64,000 nucleotides of DNA, taken from Oceanobacillus rekensis (GTDB lineage Bacteria > Bacillota > Bacilli > Bacillales > Amphibacillaceae). The stretch is from positions 248,001-312,000 of the forward strand of contig NZ_MTBQ01000003.1 of assembly GCF_002153375.1 (NCBI RefSeq), written 5' to 3'. Below the pieces are notes generated by a model that saw only the letters and a program-made list of their open reading frames with translations, ran no database searches and was not told where the DNA came from. This document shows positions 32,973 through 41,903 of the stretch, piece by piece; position 1 is the first letter of the stretch; the number at the start of each line of letters is the position of its first letter. The position numbers and the translations under genes were made by a program.

Positions 32973-32974
32973 TT

Positions 32975-33409
32975 TTACACAGCCCCCTTTGGACGATAAA
33001 CACAATAACTTGTGGGCGTTTCTCGCAAGAAAACCTGCAGGCAGACCGGCTGATTTTGCAATGTATCTAAATGTGCCTGAACAATTTCATATATGGTTCG
33101 GGCAACAACTTCTGTCGTAGGGAAGTAATCCGGTTTCTCATCAGAAAAAGCTGGATCCCTGTTAAGTATGCCATGATCAAAACGCCGATGGATTAAATCT
33201 TTGATTGTTTTAAAATTTACTAGGAATCCTGAATGGTCCAATGTATCGCCCGCAATTGTAATGTTGGCAAAATAGGTGTGACCATGTGTGTGCTTACATT
33301 TACCTGCATCCTCTACCGGTACATAATGTGCTGCAGCAAAATGAAAATCTTTATTTAATTCAAAGCTATAGTTGTGAGGTGTAGTAGGGTATATTTGCTG
33401 CATCATCAT
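32975..33409 (-). CDS. queD: 6-carboxy-5,6,7,8-tetrahydropterin synthase
   Basis: A 144-residue pterin synthase-fold enzyme that makes 6-carboxytetrahydropterin from dihydroneopterin triphosphate. Zinc ligands His28, His40 and His42 and catalytic Cys38 ([12 protein letters not shown]) are present. Its ATG overlaps the queC stop by 4 nt and queE follows within 3 nt, so the three genes are translationally coupled. Confidence 0.93.
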   Translation of the reverse strand: MMMQQIYPTTPHNYSFELNKDFHFAAAHYVPVEDAGKCKHTHGHTYFANITIAGDTLDHSGFLVNFKTIKDLIHRRFDHGILNRDPAFSDEKPDYFPTTEVVARTIYEIVQAHLDTLQNQPVCLQVFLRETPTSYCVYRPKGAV

Positions 33410-34065
33410 TCAGCACCTGCTTTTTTCTTTTCTTCATATTGTTCTAGACCTCTTTGTCTTAGCTTACATGCAGGACATTCCCCACAACCACTGCCTTTTA
33501 TGCCGTTATAACAGGTGAGTGTGTGCATTTTCACAAATTCAAAAGCATCCAGCTGATCACTTAGCCCCCACACCTCTGACTTATCCAACCACATCAGCGG
33601 TGTATGAATGACAAACGTATCATCCATTGATAAATTTAATGTGACATTTAAGGATTTCATAAATACATCACGGCAATCTGGATAACCACTGAAATCTGTT
33701 TCACTCACGCCCGTAATCAAATGTTTCGCACCGATTTGTTTTGCTAATACACCGGCAAAAGATAGAAATAATAAATTCCTGCCTGGTACAAATGTCGATG
33801 GCAGTCCTTCGTCATCTTCAGTTATCTCGATATCATCCCGTGTCAATGCATTTGGTGCCAATTGATTCAATAATGTCATATCTAGTTCATGATGCCTTAC
33901 TTTCAACGTTTGGCATATTTCCTTTGCACATTCCAATTCAGCAATATGACGCTGACCATATTGAAACGTTACAGCCTCGACCTCATCAAAATGTTTCAAT
34001 GCCCAGAATAGACATGTAGTACTATCCTGTCCGCCACTAAATACAACGACTGCTTTCTTATTCAT
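33406..34065 (-). CDS. queC: 7-cyano-7-deazaguanine synthase
   Basis: A 219-residue ATP-dependent enzyme that converts 7-carboxy-7-deazaguanine to preQ0. PP-loop SGGQDST (residues 10-16) and a C-terminal four-Cys zinc site ([20 protein letters not shown]) are present. GAGAGGAGCAAC precedes the ATG at 34065. First gene of queCDE; queF is not adjacent. Confidence 0.94.
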   Translation of the reverse strand: MNKKAVVVFSGGQDSTTCLFWALKHFDEVEAVTFQYGQRHIAELECAKEICQTLKVRHHELDMTLLNQLAPNALTRDDIEITEDDEGLPSTFVPGRNLLFLSFAGVLAKQIGAKHLITGVSETDFSGYPDCRDVFMKSLNVTLNLSMDDTFVIHTPLMWLDKSEVWGLSDQLDAFEFVKMHTLTCYNGIKGSGCGECPACKLRQRGLEQYEEKKKAGAE

Positions 34066-34173
34066 TCTTGTTGCTCCTCTCTTTTCCATCAAAAAAGAGT
34101 TCATTTCGTTCCATCATATAAATTACCGGCCTATCACTAGGTCCTACGGAGAAAGCCTTAGACTTTTTATCAA

Positions 34174-34206
34174 ATAAAAAAACAACACTAAAAGAGAGTG
34201 TTGTTG
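34174..34206 (-). terminator. Riboswitch-controlled terminator of queCDE
   Basis: Minus-strand hairpin ACAACACT / AGTGTTGT followed by seven T, directly after the preQ1 aptamer. Confidence 0.85.
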
Positions 34207-34209
34207 TCT

Positions 34210-34250
34210 CCTTAGTTTTTTATAGAGGGATGGAATTGCGAACCTCTCCT
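34210..34250 (-). promoter_or_regulatory. preQ1-I riboswitch
   Basis: On the minus strand AGAGGTTCGCA...CATCCCTCTATAAAAAACTAAGG (given in parts) matches the class I preQ1 aptamer: P1 stem GAGAGG/CCTCT, C-rich loop, and A-rich tail AAAAAACTAAGG forming the pseudoknot. It lies upstream of a terminator and queCDE, so preQ1 should repress the operon. Confidence 0.9.
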
Positions 34251-34418
34251 GCATTTATGCAGACTTATTTTTTTGATTATATATATTTTAACATATTTTG
34301 GGATTGGAGTGAGGGGATTTTTGAATATATACCAAGAACAGAAAATATGAATGGTTCATTTCGATTGAAGAGAGCATTCTTATTTTCTTTTTAACTACTT
34401 AACTTCCCGTTTACAAAT

Positions 34419-35408
34419 TTATAACAATTCCCTTGCCAATAAGCGATAAACTTCCAAACGTTTTTCCTGCGAATGTGGGATACTGCAAATCATTGCTTCA
34501 TCAAATCCGTATTGTGCTTGTTCTTCTTGTAATTGTGTTGAGACTTCTTTAGCTGATCCTACTAAATGCAATTTGCGATCTCTTTGGATGGTCATTCGAT
34601 CTACTTCAGTCAACGGGTAATCTTGGGCCGCTTTAGGTGTTAACGTTTGACCTATTCGCCCTTTCATCAACCATAAACGGGAAATATCTTGTGGTAGCGC
34701 CTCGAATTCAGCTTCTTCTTTCGTTTCAGCAGTTGTAACCATATATGCGACATTAATTTTCGGCTTCTCCATAAATACGGACGGCTGAAAATGATGCTTG
34801 TATGTGTCTAAAATCTCTTTTGACATCTCTCCATTAAAAAATTGCGCAAAAGAATAGCCAACACCCATTTGTGCAGTTTTTAATGCACTGTTACCGCTCG
34901 ATCCCAGCATCCATGCTTCTGGCAAAGTTATTTGGGATGGTGTTGCAACCATTTTGTACAAGCTATCTTCCGGTACTTCATCATTGATCAGTTTTAATGT
35001 TGTCGCAAATTTCTCATACATATTGTTTAACATTGGTTGACGCCCTTCGGATAGCGCATATATAGCATCTCTATCCCCACCCGGTGCACGACCGACGCCA
35101 AAATCAATCCGACCAGGAGAAAAGGCACTAAGTGTTTTGAACACCTCGGCTAGTTTTAAAGGCGAATAATGCATCATCATAATGCCACCAGTTCCGATTC
35201 GAATATTTTTTGTCTTGGCAGCCAAACGAGCTATCGTTACTTCTGGCGCTGAACTAACATGTGTTTCTGTCCCATGGTGCTCTGCCATCCACAATCGGTG
35301 ATAGCCTAATTCATCTGACAAGATAGCCAATTCTTCTGCTTTTCTCAATGCATCTACAGCTGTATTCCCACTCGTCACAGGTGCTTGGTCCAATACACTT
35401 AATTTCAT
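34419..35408 (-). CDS. LLM-class flavin-dependent oxidoreductase
   Basis: A 329-residue bacterial-luciferase-like protein of the MsnO8 subgroup with LSVLDQAPVTSGNT start, MAEHHGT, GTGGIMMMHYSPLKLAEVFKTL and FGVGRAPGG. Uses FMN; substrate unknown (alkane/amine/sulfur monooxygenase-like folds). GGAAGGGATGG precedes the ATG. Confidence 0.88.
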   Translation of the reverse strand: MKLSVLDQAPVTSGNTAVDALRKAEELAILSDELGYHRLWMAEHHGTETHVSSAPEVTIARLAAKTKNIRIGTGGIMMMHYSPLKLAEVFKTLSAFSPGRIDFGVGRAPGGDRDAIYALSEGRQPMLNNMYEKFATTLKLINDEVPEDSLYKMVATPSQITLPEAWMLGSSGNSALKTAQMGVGYSFAQFFNGEMSKEILDTYKHHFQPSVFMEKPKINVAYMVTTAETKEEAEFEALPQDISRLWLMKGRIGQTLTPKAAQDYPLTEVDRMTIQRDRKLHLVGSAKEVSTQLQEEQAQYGFDEAMICSIPHSQEKRLEVYRLLARELL

Positions 35409-35442
35409 ATGTAACCATCCCTTCCTTCTATTCTAGTTTACA

Positions 35443-35664
35443 TTATTTATTTGCTTCCTGCTCTTTCCGAAGCTTGTCCGGTGTCACATCATTCCCTAGC
35501 GGATCGATTACTGTCATTCCTGAGAAAGTGTTTAGAACCTGGCCGCGGATTTGCCGTAAATAGTCTTCACGCAATACTTGTTGCTCCACTTTTTCAGCAT
35601 TTGTCAGGCCTTCTCTACGCTGCTTTTTTGCCAATTCATTAATACGATCTAATCCTTGAATCAT
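35443..35664 (-). CDS. YnzC/DUF896-family protein
   Basis: A 73-residue helical hairpin protein with IDRINELAKKQRREGLTN-like start (here LDRINELAKKQRREGLT) and the REDYLRQIRGQVLNTF motif of DUF896 (UPF0291). In B. subtilis the family member YnzC follows yneA in an SOS operon; here it stands alone between ogt and the LLM gene. AAGAGGAAAG precedes the ATG. Confidence 0.92.
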   Translation of the reverse strand: MIQGLDRINELAKKQRREGLTNAEKVEQQVLREDYLRQIRGQVLNTFSGMTVIDPLGNDVTPDKLRKEQEANK

Positions 35665-35711
35665 TTCTTTCCTCTTTTCTCATTATTTACTATGCCACTT
35701 CATCGTTTTCT

Positions 35712-36224
35712 TTACTTTTCTAATCCTAGTAGTTGTTCCTTCATCTCTAACCCACCTCTATAACCAGTCAATTTCCCACTTTTTGCGATGACACGATGAC
35801 AAGGAACCGTAATTAATACAGGATTGGCTCCAATCGCAGTTCCTACAGCACGAACCGCATTTGGCTTTTGTATCTGCTCAGCAATACCCGTGTACGAAAC
35901 CGTCTGCCCATATGGAATTTCCTGCAACACCTTCCAAACAGATTGCTGAAACGGTGTCCCATGAAGGTCCGTTGGCAACGTGAATTGTTTTCTTCGTCCT
36001 TCTAAATAATCGATTAATTCCTTTGCATAAGGGTTTAGCACATGCTCATCTTTCAACGGTATATAAGTAGGAAGTCGTTTCTTCACCCATATGGCAAGTT
36101 CTTCAAACGGCTTATTTTGTGAACCAACATAACAAAGTCCTTCTGTAGTTGCTGCAATATACATTCTCCATTGACCGTGATTGACTAGCATCCAATACAC
36201 AATATTTCCATTACTTTCTTTCAT
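35712..36224 (-). CDS. ogt: Methylated-DNA-protein-cysteine methyltransferase
   Basis: A 170-residue O6-alkylguanine DNA repair protein that transfers the alkyl group irreversibly to Cys142 in PCHRV. GTPFQQSVWKVLQEIPYG, SYTGIA and the RAVGTAIGANP helix-turn-helix arginine region are present. GGGGAGGTGC precedes the ATG at 36224. Confidence 0.94.
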   Translation of the reverse strand: MKESNGNIVYWMLVNHGQWRMYIAATTEGLCYVGSQNKPFEELAIWVKKRLPTYIPLKDEHVLNPYAKELIDYLEGRRKQFTLPTDLHGTPFQQSVWKVLQEIPYGQTVSYTGIAEQIQKPNAVRAVGTAIGANPVLITVPCHRVIAKSGKLTGYRGGLEMKEQLLGLEK

Positions 36225-36242
36225 GTTCTTGCACCTCCCCAT

Positions 36243-36651
36243 TTGTTGAATTTATTTAAGTGTTTGTCTAGTTTGGTATTTGAATATCTAATGAAATACG
36301 CGGTTTTCAGAGTCCAACAGTAGTACCCTTGAACAAATTCACTCCAATTCCAGATTAATCATGTTCCTTTAGTAAAATTATATCAAAGTCACCATAAGAA
36401 ATATATGTTACCTGTCATTTCACTTTTAATATGGTTTTTTTATAAAACTCTTATTTCTAACCCTATTTTAACAGTTTGTTAGAAACAGAATTCGAAAATG
36501 AAATAGGCCCATATTTTGCAATAATAACTCTTTCTCCGATGGAAATTACACACTCTTTCTACTACAATCGAAATTTGAATTAGAGTGACCGAAGTGGACG
36601 TAAGATAACCACACTATTCTCAAAGTGAAGCGTGATAACATAATATTTTTC
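36243..36651. other. Intergenic region without recognisable features
   Basis: About 400 bp of AT-rich sequence between ogt and the metI promoter. I see no frame with a ribosome site and no hairpin with a T-tract. Confidence 0.5.
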
Positions 36652-36680
36652 TTGCTTTTTCTACATAATTAGTGTAGAGT
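36652..36680 (+). promoter_or_regulatory. Sigma-A promoter of the metI operon
   Basis: TTGCTT (36652-36657), 17-nt spacer, TAGAGT (36675-36680), 38 nt before the SAM aptamer. Confidence 0.65.
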
Positions 36681-36718
36681 GACACTATTGTTAGAAAAAT
36701 TACATAAATTATTTAAAC

Positions 36719-36826
36719 TCTTATCAAGAGAGACGGAGGGACTGGCCCTTTGATGTCTCAGCAACCTCCCCGTACAGGTTAAGGTGCTAATTCCAGTAGG
36801 CAGTTTTATTCTGCTTAGAAGATAAG
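36719..36826 (+). promoter_or_regulatory. SAM-I riboswitch (S-box)
   Basis: Closing stem CTTATC/GATAAG (36719-36724 with 36821-36826), then the conserved S-box blocks AGAGAGACGGAGGGACTGG, CCCTTTGATG, CAGCAACC, and AAGGTGCTAATTCCAG. It precedes a terminator and metI-metC, so SAM should switch transcription off. Confidence 0.95.
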
Positions 36827-36843
36827 GAGAATGCTTCTATATT

Positions 36844-36877
36844 AGAGCCTTCTTCTTAATTGAAGATGGCTTTTATT
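36844..36877 (+). terminator. S-box-controlled terminator
   Basis: Hairpin AGAGCCTTCTTC / GAAGATGGCTTT followed by TATTTAT, between the aptamer and metI. Confidence 0.85.
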
Positions 36878-36898
36878 TATATTTGGAGGTTTTAAAAA

Positions 36899-38002
36899 AT
36901 GTCAACCAACAGTATTGAAACGAAGCTTGCCCAATTAGGAAATAAAAGTGATGAGAAAACCGGGGCCATCAATCCACCAATCTATCTATCAACAGCTTAC
37001 CAGCATAAAGGTCTTGGACAATCAACTGGCTATGATTATACGAGAACGAAAAATCCTACCCGTACCATTTTGGAAGAAGGAATAGCCGAATTAGAGGCCG
37101 GAGATGTCGGTCTAGCCTGCAGCTCTGGCATGGCGGCAATTCAATTAGTCCTATCCCTCTTCCGGTCTGGTGACCATTTAATTGCACCAGATGATTTATA
37201 CGGTGGAACATATCGTATGTTTGAACAATATGCAGCTGCTTATGATATTCAAACGAGCTATGATGTATTTGACAATGTTGAACAAACGGAACAATTAATA
37301 ACTGATAATACAAAAGCAATATTTATTGAGACGCCAACAAATCCATCGATGCAGGAAATTGATATATCGACTTATGCAACGTTAGCAAAGAAACATGAAC
37401 TATTATTAATAGTAGATAATACTTTCTTAACACCATACTTGCAGAAGCCACTTGATCTCGGTGCTGATATTGTCATTCACAGTGCAACAAAATATATCGG
37501 GGGTCACAATGATGTTTTAGCAGGGTTAGTTGTAGCTAAAGGTGAAGAGATTTGTGCTAAATTATCTTTGAATCATAATGCTAATGGTGCTGTTCTCTCC
37601 CCATTTGATTCCTGGTTGCTAATCCGGGGATTAAAAACATTGTCCCTCCGAATGGATAGACATGAGGAAAATGCTAGGATCATTGCTAAATATCTAAAAG
37701 AACACCCCGCTGTTACAAAAGTTCTTTATCCCAATAAAGGTGGCATGCTGTCATTCTGCCTAAGAAAAAGCAAATATGTCGATCCTTTCATATCGAAATT
37801 ACAATTGATTGTTTTTGCCGAAAGCCTTGGTGGTGTCGAAAGTTTTATTACGTATCCAACCACCCAAACCCATGCAGATATGCCAGAAGATGAGCGGTTA
37901 AGACGGGGCATCAGCAACGAACTGCTGCGTTTTTCCGTGGGTATTGAGAATGTGGAAGATTTAAAAGCAGATTTACAACAAGCACTATCAATATTGGAAT
38001 AG
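36899..38002 (+). CDS. metI: Cystathionine gamma-synthase / O-acetylhomoserine thiolyase
   Basis: A 367-residue PLP-dependent trans-sulfuration enzyme making cystathionine from acylhomoserine and cysteine for methionine synthesis. YDYTRTKNPTR, SSGMAAIQ, VDNTFLTPYLQ, and the PLP lysine in HSATKYIGGHND are present. TTGGAGGT precedes the ATG. First gene of the S-box operon, close to B. subtilis MetI. Confidence 0.93.
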   Translation: MSTNSIETKLAQLGNKSDEKTGAINPPIYLSTAYQHKGLGQSTGYDYTRTKNPTRTILEEGIAELEAGDVGLACSSGMAAIQLVLSLFRSGDHLIAPDDLYGGTYRMFEQYAAAYDIQTSYDVFDNVEQTEQLITDNTKAIFIETPTNPSMQEIDISTYATLAKKHELLLIVDNTFLTPYLQKPLDLGADIVIHSATKYIGGHNDVLAGLVVAKGEEICAKLSLNHNANGAVLSPFDSWLLIRGLKTLSLRMDRHEENARIIAKYLKEHPAVTKVLYPNKGGMLSFCLRKSKYVDPFISKLQLIVFAESLGGVESFITYPTTQTHADMPEDERLRRGISNELLRFSVGIENVEDLKADLQQALSILE

Positions 38003-38015
38003 GAGGATGTTAAAA

Positions 38016-39200
38016 ATGAGTCAACATAATAATCATTTAGAAACAAAATTAATTCATGGCGCACAAAGAGGGGAAACACAGACAGGAGCGGTTAATGTTC
38101 CTATCTATCTTTCTTCCACTTTCCACCAAAATAGTTTTGAAGAATTTGGACCCTTCGATTACAGCAGATCCGGAAATCCAACTCGCCAGGCGCTTGAGGA
38201 AAAAATCGCTGAACTGGAAGGCGGAACCCATGGATTGGCATTTGCATCTGGGATGGCTGCCATCTCGTCTGCACTATTACTCTTATCTGCTGGTGATCAT
38301 GTAGTAGTGACAAAAGATGTGTATGGTGGGACTTTCCGATTTGTATCAGAAGTTTTAAAACGATTTAATATCGATCATACTTTTGTGGATTTAACGGATC
38401 TTAATGAGGTATCAAATGCAATCAAACCGAATACAAAAGTGATTTATGCGGAGACCCCTTCCAATCCTTGTATGAACATTACTGATTTACCAGGACTTTT
38501 AAAAATTGCCAAAGCAAATAACTGTCTGACTTTTGTTGATAATACATTTATGACACCACTTTATCAGAACCCACTAGATTTAGGCGCAGATATTGTTCTG
38601 CATAGTGCAACTAAGTTCCTTTCTGGACACAGTGATGTCATTGCTGGTCTAGCAGTAACAAGAAATCAAGAACTCGGCGAAAAATTAGCGTTCATCCAAA
38701 ATTCCTTTGGTTCCATTCTTGGTGCACAGGATTCATATGTTTTACTTCAAGGAATTAAGACTCTCGGGGCTAGACTCAATCAATCTAGTAATTCTGCCGG
38801 ACGTATTGCTGAATACTTAAATGCGCATTCCTTTATTGAAGAAGTCTATTACCCAGGTCTTCCTTCCAACCCTGGATACGAACTGCATAAAGAGCAATCC
38901 ACAAGTGGCGGAGCAGTTCTTTCTTTCCGATTGCCAAATAAGGCTGCTGCCAAAGCATTCGTTGATCATGTTCGTATTCCGGTTTTTGCCGTAAGTCTTG
39001 GTGCAGTCGAGTCAATTTTATCGTATCCGGCGACAATGTCTCATGCTGCAATGCCTAAGGAAGAACGCGAATTGCGTGGAATCACAGATGGATTGCTTAG
39101 GTTCTCTGTAGGTCTTGAGAATGTTGATGATTTAATTGCAGATTTCGATCAGGCACTTGAAGCTGCTAAAAAAGAAGCTGGTGTGACTTCGGTTTCTTAA
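38016..39200 (+). CDS. metC: Cystathionine beta-lyase
   Basis: A 394-residue PLP enzyme of the same fold that cleaves cystathionine to homocysteine. Landmarks are FDYSRSGNPTR, ASGMAAISSALLL, VDNTFMTPLYQ and PLP lysine in HSATKFLSGHSDV. AGGAGGATGTT precedes the ATG at 38016; an in-frame start at 38007 overlaps that ribosome site. It follows metI by 13 nt. Confidence 0.93.
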   Translation: MSQHNNHLETKLIHGAQRGETQTGAVNVPIYLSSTFHQNSFEEFGPFDYSRSGNPTRQALEEKIAELEGGTHGLAFASGMAAISSALLLLSAGDHVVVTKDVYGGTFRFVSEVLKRFNIDHTFVDLTDLNEVSNAIKPNTKVIYAETPSNPCMNITDLPGLLKIAKANNCLTFVDNTFMTPLYQNPLDLGADIVLHSATKFLSGHSDVIAGLAVTRNQELGEKLAFIQNSFGSILGAQDSYVLLQGIKTLGARLNQSSNSAGRIAEYLNAHSFIEEVYYPGLPSNPGYELHKEQSTSGGAVLSFRLPNKAAAKAFVDHVRIPVFAVSLGAVESILSYPATMSHAAMPKEERELRGITDGLLRFSVGLENVDDLIADFDQALEAAKKEAGVTSVS

Positions 39201-39298
39201 ATAGTACTTAATTTAAAACGCGCCTTTGGTTTCATTACCATAGATATTTTACATGCCATGCATCTTGCACTGCTCCATATATTATCTAAACTACACAT

Positions 39299-39332
39299 AA
39301 ATGCCCCGACTTTTCTAGTCAGGGCATTTTAT
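39299..39332. terminator. Bidirectional terminator between metC and the spx-like gene
   Basis: Hairpin AATGCCCCGACT / AGTCAGGGCATT flanked by T- and A-rich tails. Confidence 0.75.
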
Positions 39333-39339
39333 ATTAAAA

Positions 39340-39750
39340 CTAACTTTCCGCCAAACTTAGGTTATTCAATCGCCATTCCAACCATTGATACTTCCGAGTT
39401 TTCCTTGGGAGAAATTGACGTATATCATCTTCATGGTACCCAACCTGTAACCTTTTCTCATCGACAATAATTGGACTTCTAAGTAATCTTGGATACTTAT
39501 GAATTAATTCAAGTAATTCCTGTAATGGTAGGTTATCCAAATTCATGTTCAGTTCTTTATAAACTTTGGACCTGGTAGAAATAATTTCGTCTGTACCTTC
39601 TACTGTCATACGAAGAATTTCTTGAAGTTCTTTTACAGATAATGGTTCACTTAATATTTTCCGTTCGACGTAAGGAATTTCATTCTTTACAAACCATTGT
39701 CTTGCTTTTCTTGTTGATGAACAAGCTGCTCCATATATTGTAACCGTCAT
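39340..39750 (-). CDS. Spx-family regulator lacking the second switch cysteine
   Basis: A 136-residue ArsC/Spx-fold protein. Most Spx landmarks are conserved (RKARQWF, RKILSEPLSVKELQEILRMT, GTDEIISTRSK, EKRLQVGYHEDDIRQFLPR), so binding to the RNA polymerase alpha C-terminal domain is likely. The redox CxxC is altered: ACSST has Cys10 but Thr13. It is thus a paralogue without the disulfide switch. It lies 75 nt downstream of a TetR gene on the same strand. GAAGGAGAATG precedes the ATG. Confidence 0.88.
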   Translation of the reverse strand: MTVTIYGAACSSTRKARQWFVKNEIPYVERKILSEPLSVKELQEILRMTVEGTDEIISTRSKVYKELNMNLDNLPLQELLELIHKYPRLLRSPIIVDEKRLQVGYHEDDIRQFLPRKTRKYQWLEWRLNNLSLAES

Positions 39751-39824
39751 ATATCATTCTCCTTCATTTTATTTAATTTTAAACTCATACTTCATGCCTT
39801 TCATTTGGTAACATTTTAGTGATT

Positions 39825-40442
39825 TTACTCTCGTCTGTACAAACCGTGTTTTAATAGATCCATCTCTTTATTAAAGTTTTCGATAGCCTCTTCATCAGAT
39901 AACTCTTTAGAGAACTTTTCTACAAAATTTCGAAAAGCTACTGTTGTCACAATTTGCATGATATGAAATATATCTTTGTCATCCCTAATATTCAGACGTT
40001 CCTTGTTCACTAATGCTGTAATTTCTTCAAGATGTTCTTTTCCATCGCCGATGTCAAATACATCTGTAAAAGCATTTTCAACTTTATGTGTAACATGTAA
40101 CATGGCATTCTTTAAAAACTTTTGTTCATCCTCATCTGGCATTTGTTTAAGAAAGTCATAGTACATTTCAATGGTTGCTTCAACAATATCTCCATTATGC
40201 TTTTTTAATAAGGATATAAAATTCATCTTTCGTTCTTTTGTCTGTTCTCCTAGTAGGAAATAATAGAGATCTTCTTTGTTTTCAAAATACTGGTAAAAAC
40301 TCCCTCTTGGAATTTTTGCCGATTTAATAATGTTGGCAATGGAAGCCCCCGATAATGGCACTCTTGCAAATTCCTTTCCAGCTGCTTCCATCAATGTTTT
40401 TCTTTTTTGGGCAGGAAGGTTAAAAAATGTTTGTTTCGGCAA
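39825..40442 (-). CDS. TetR/AcrR-family regulator
   Basis: A 205-residue TetR-type repressor with N-terminal HTH (SGASIANIIKSAKIPRGSFYQYFENKED-type, about residues 25-55) and a helical ligand domain. The TTG at 40442 is preferred (LPKQTFFNLP is the usual beginning of this subgroup, behind GAGAGGTTGGGG); an ATG at 40478 would extend it through the operator. Two matching palindromes flank its promoter, indicating autoregulation. The spx-like gene probably shares the transcript. Confidence 0.87.
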   Translation of the reverse strand: MPKQTFFNLPAQKRKTLMEAAGKEFARVPLSGASIANIIKSAKIPRGSFYQYFENKEDLYYFLLGEQTKERKMNFISLLKKHNGDIVEATIEMYYDFLKQMPDEDEQKFLKNAMLHVTHKVENAFTDVFDIGDGKEHLEEITALVNKERLNIRDDKDIFHIMQIVTTVAFRNFVEKFSKELSDEEAIENFNKEMDLLKHGLYRRE

Positions 40443-40464
40443 TGTTCCCCAACCTCTCGTGAAG

Positions 40465-40543
40465 TGACATGATGTCATGTATTTATAATAATATCATAAG
40501 CAACGTCATTCCACCTGTCAACGATTTTGATGACACTGTGTCA
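40465..40543 (-). promoter_or_regulatory. TetR-gene promoter flanked by two palindromic operators
   Basis: Read on the minus strand: TTGACA (40516-40521), 17-nt spacer, TATGAT (40493-40498). Palindromes TGACACTGTGTCA (40531-40543) and TGACATGATGTCA (40465-40477) flank it and share the form TGACAY-N-RTGTCA, so both are likely sites of the adjacent TetR protein. Confidence 0.8.
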
Positions 40544-40688
40544 CTTCACTATAGTTAGCCTATCATTTAAATGTGGTAGAAATATGGTAATTTTAAGAGC
40601 CAATTGTTTTTCCTATTGGCTGTTTTCTAAAACATTAGAACTGCGATTACTCATCCCACCGAAAAGAATTCTTGCTTTTTTTACTTCG

Positions 40689-41127
40689 CAGTTTCTATAA
40701 AGTGCGAAGTAACTGCTGGTTGATTACTATCAGTATGAGAAAGTTCGGCGACCGCTCTGAGAAATAGAAATACACTGCGCGCATCCTAGACGGCTGGTGA
40801 GCCCCTTCCTGCTGATGCATTTCAGGGTCTCACCTATTCCCGTAGGAGTCTTCGTGTATTTCCCAGAGCTGGTTTTAAGCTTGCAATCGATTAACTGCTT
40901 AGTGATTGAAATAAAAATTGTATCACAACTTCACTAGCCCGGGTGAGCGGAGGGCGGTGACTCCTGCTTAGAGCAGCACGTGTCCGAAGACCCCGCAGAG
41001 TGGTTTTCTCTTCGGAGGCTGAGGCCGTGCCCTAAGGTGCGCATCAGCCCAGAGCGATCCCGGACGGCAGCATAAGACTTGTCTTTGGATAACAGCCAGC
41101 AGTTACGTCGCACTTTATCTCAACTCT
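40689..41127 (+). repeat. Large interspersed hairpin element, copy 3 (full length)
   Basis: A 439-bp copy in the same orientation as copy 2. It begins CAGTTTCTATAAAGTGCGAA and ends CGCACTTTATCTCAACTCT; both ends match copy 2. GGCGACCGCTCTGAGAAATA pairs with TATTTCCCAGAGCTGG; CCGAAGA/TCTTCGG pairs inside the second domain, which ends CCCAGAGCGATCCCGGACGG. The 5' side of the second stem has diverged. Confidence 0.9.
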
Positions 41128-41175
41128 ACGATGATAAAATGCAAAAATTATTACAAAATGAGCCTTCTGATTCAT

Positions 41176-41211
41176 TAAAAGGCTTTGTCCAATAATGACA
41201 AAGCCTTTTAA
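41176..41211. terminator. Intrinsic terminator
   Basis: Perfect 13-bp stem AAAAGGCTTTGTC / GACAAAGCCTTTT; on the minus strand it ends the 71-aa gene. Confidence 0.85.
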
Positions 41212-41255
41212 TGAAAAAGAGACTGATTATTGATTATTTCCAGTCAAAAATATTC

Positions 41256-41471
41256 TTAATAATCCTCTTGTCCTTCTTCTTTGATGGAAGCTGTTGGAGC
41301 CAGATCTTCCTCCTCTACTTTCTGAAAGCCTTTATCTAATCTTCCCGCATTTTCAATATCACCGGAAGCCTTATAACCTGCAATTTCTGTATTGGAAGTT
41401 GTCCCATAGAGACCCATCCCACCTAATTTCACACTTACCTTTTCATTCGTATGCTCTTTTTTCTTATCCAT
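41256..41471 (-). CDS. Small hypothetical protein, 71 aa
   Basis: A hydrophilic, probably disordered protein (Lys/Glu/Gly-rich; MGLYGTTSNTEIAGY). CAGGAGGTGAAAT precedes the ATG and a terminator follows. Family not recognised; composition resembles small sporulation or stress proteins of bacilli. Confidence 0.65.
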   Translation of the reverse strand: MDKKKEHTNEKVSVKLGGMGLYGTTSNTEIAGYKASGDIENAGRLDKGFQKVEEEDLAPTASIKEEGQEDY

Positions 41472-41580
41472 TTATTTCACCTCCTACTGGTAATATAACC
41501 AAAGGAACTCAATATATTGCTTTTAAAAAATGCATAGTAAACTGTTACATATGGTACATATTATCTAATGAGGTGATAGG

Positions 41581-41778
41581 ATGGAAAATCATAAAAAGAA
41601 TAAGAAATTACCAAAACAGGTAAGCAGGGAAAGAATTAGCACCCAACCCGGATTAACTATGGATCATCCATTAGATCCAGATAATCGATTATCTGGGGAC
41701 TCTGTAGACGAACATCGAAGAATAGAATCTGCTAATACTTTTATTGCGGAGAAGGAAATTCGGGCAATCATTTCATAA
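41581..41778 (+). CDS. Small hypothetical protein, 65 aa
   Basis: A very hydrophilic basic protein (HKKNKKLPKQ; DPDNRLSGDSVDEHRR). GAGGTGATAGG precedes the ATG and a terminator follows. Divergent from the 71-aa gene. Function unknown. Confidence 0.6.
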   Translation: MENHKKNKKLPKQVSRERISTQPGLTMDHPLDPDNRLSGDSVDEHRRIESANTFIAEKEIRAIIS

Positions 41779-41792
41779 CTCATAACAGTGCA

Positions 41793-41830
41793 GAAAGAGA
41801 CTTCGCTAATTTAAAGAAGTCTCTTTCAAC
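41793..41830 (+). terminator. Intrinsic terminator
   Basis: GAAAGAGACTTC / GAAGTCTCTTTC perfect stem after the 65-aa gene. Confidence 0.8.
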
Positions 41831-41903
41831 CACGCGCATACAATAAAGAGCAAGATTCCCATTTATTATCATTAGGGTATTGTAGATAAAAACGGAAAAT
41901 CCT

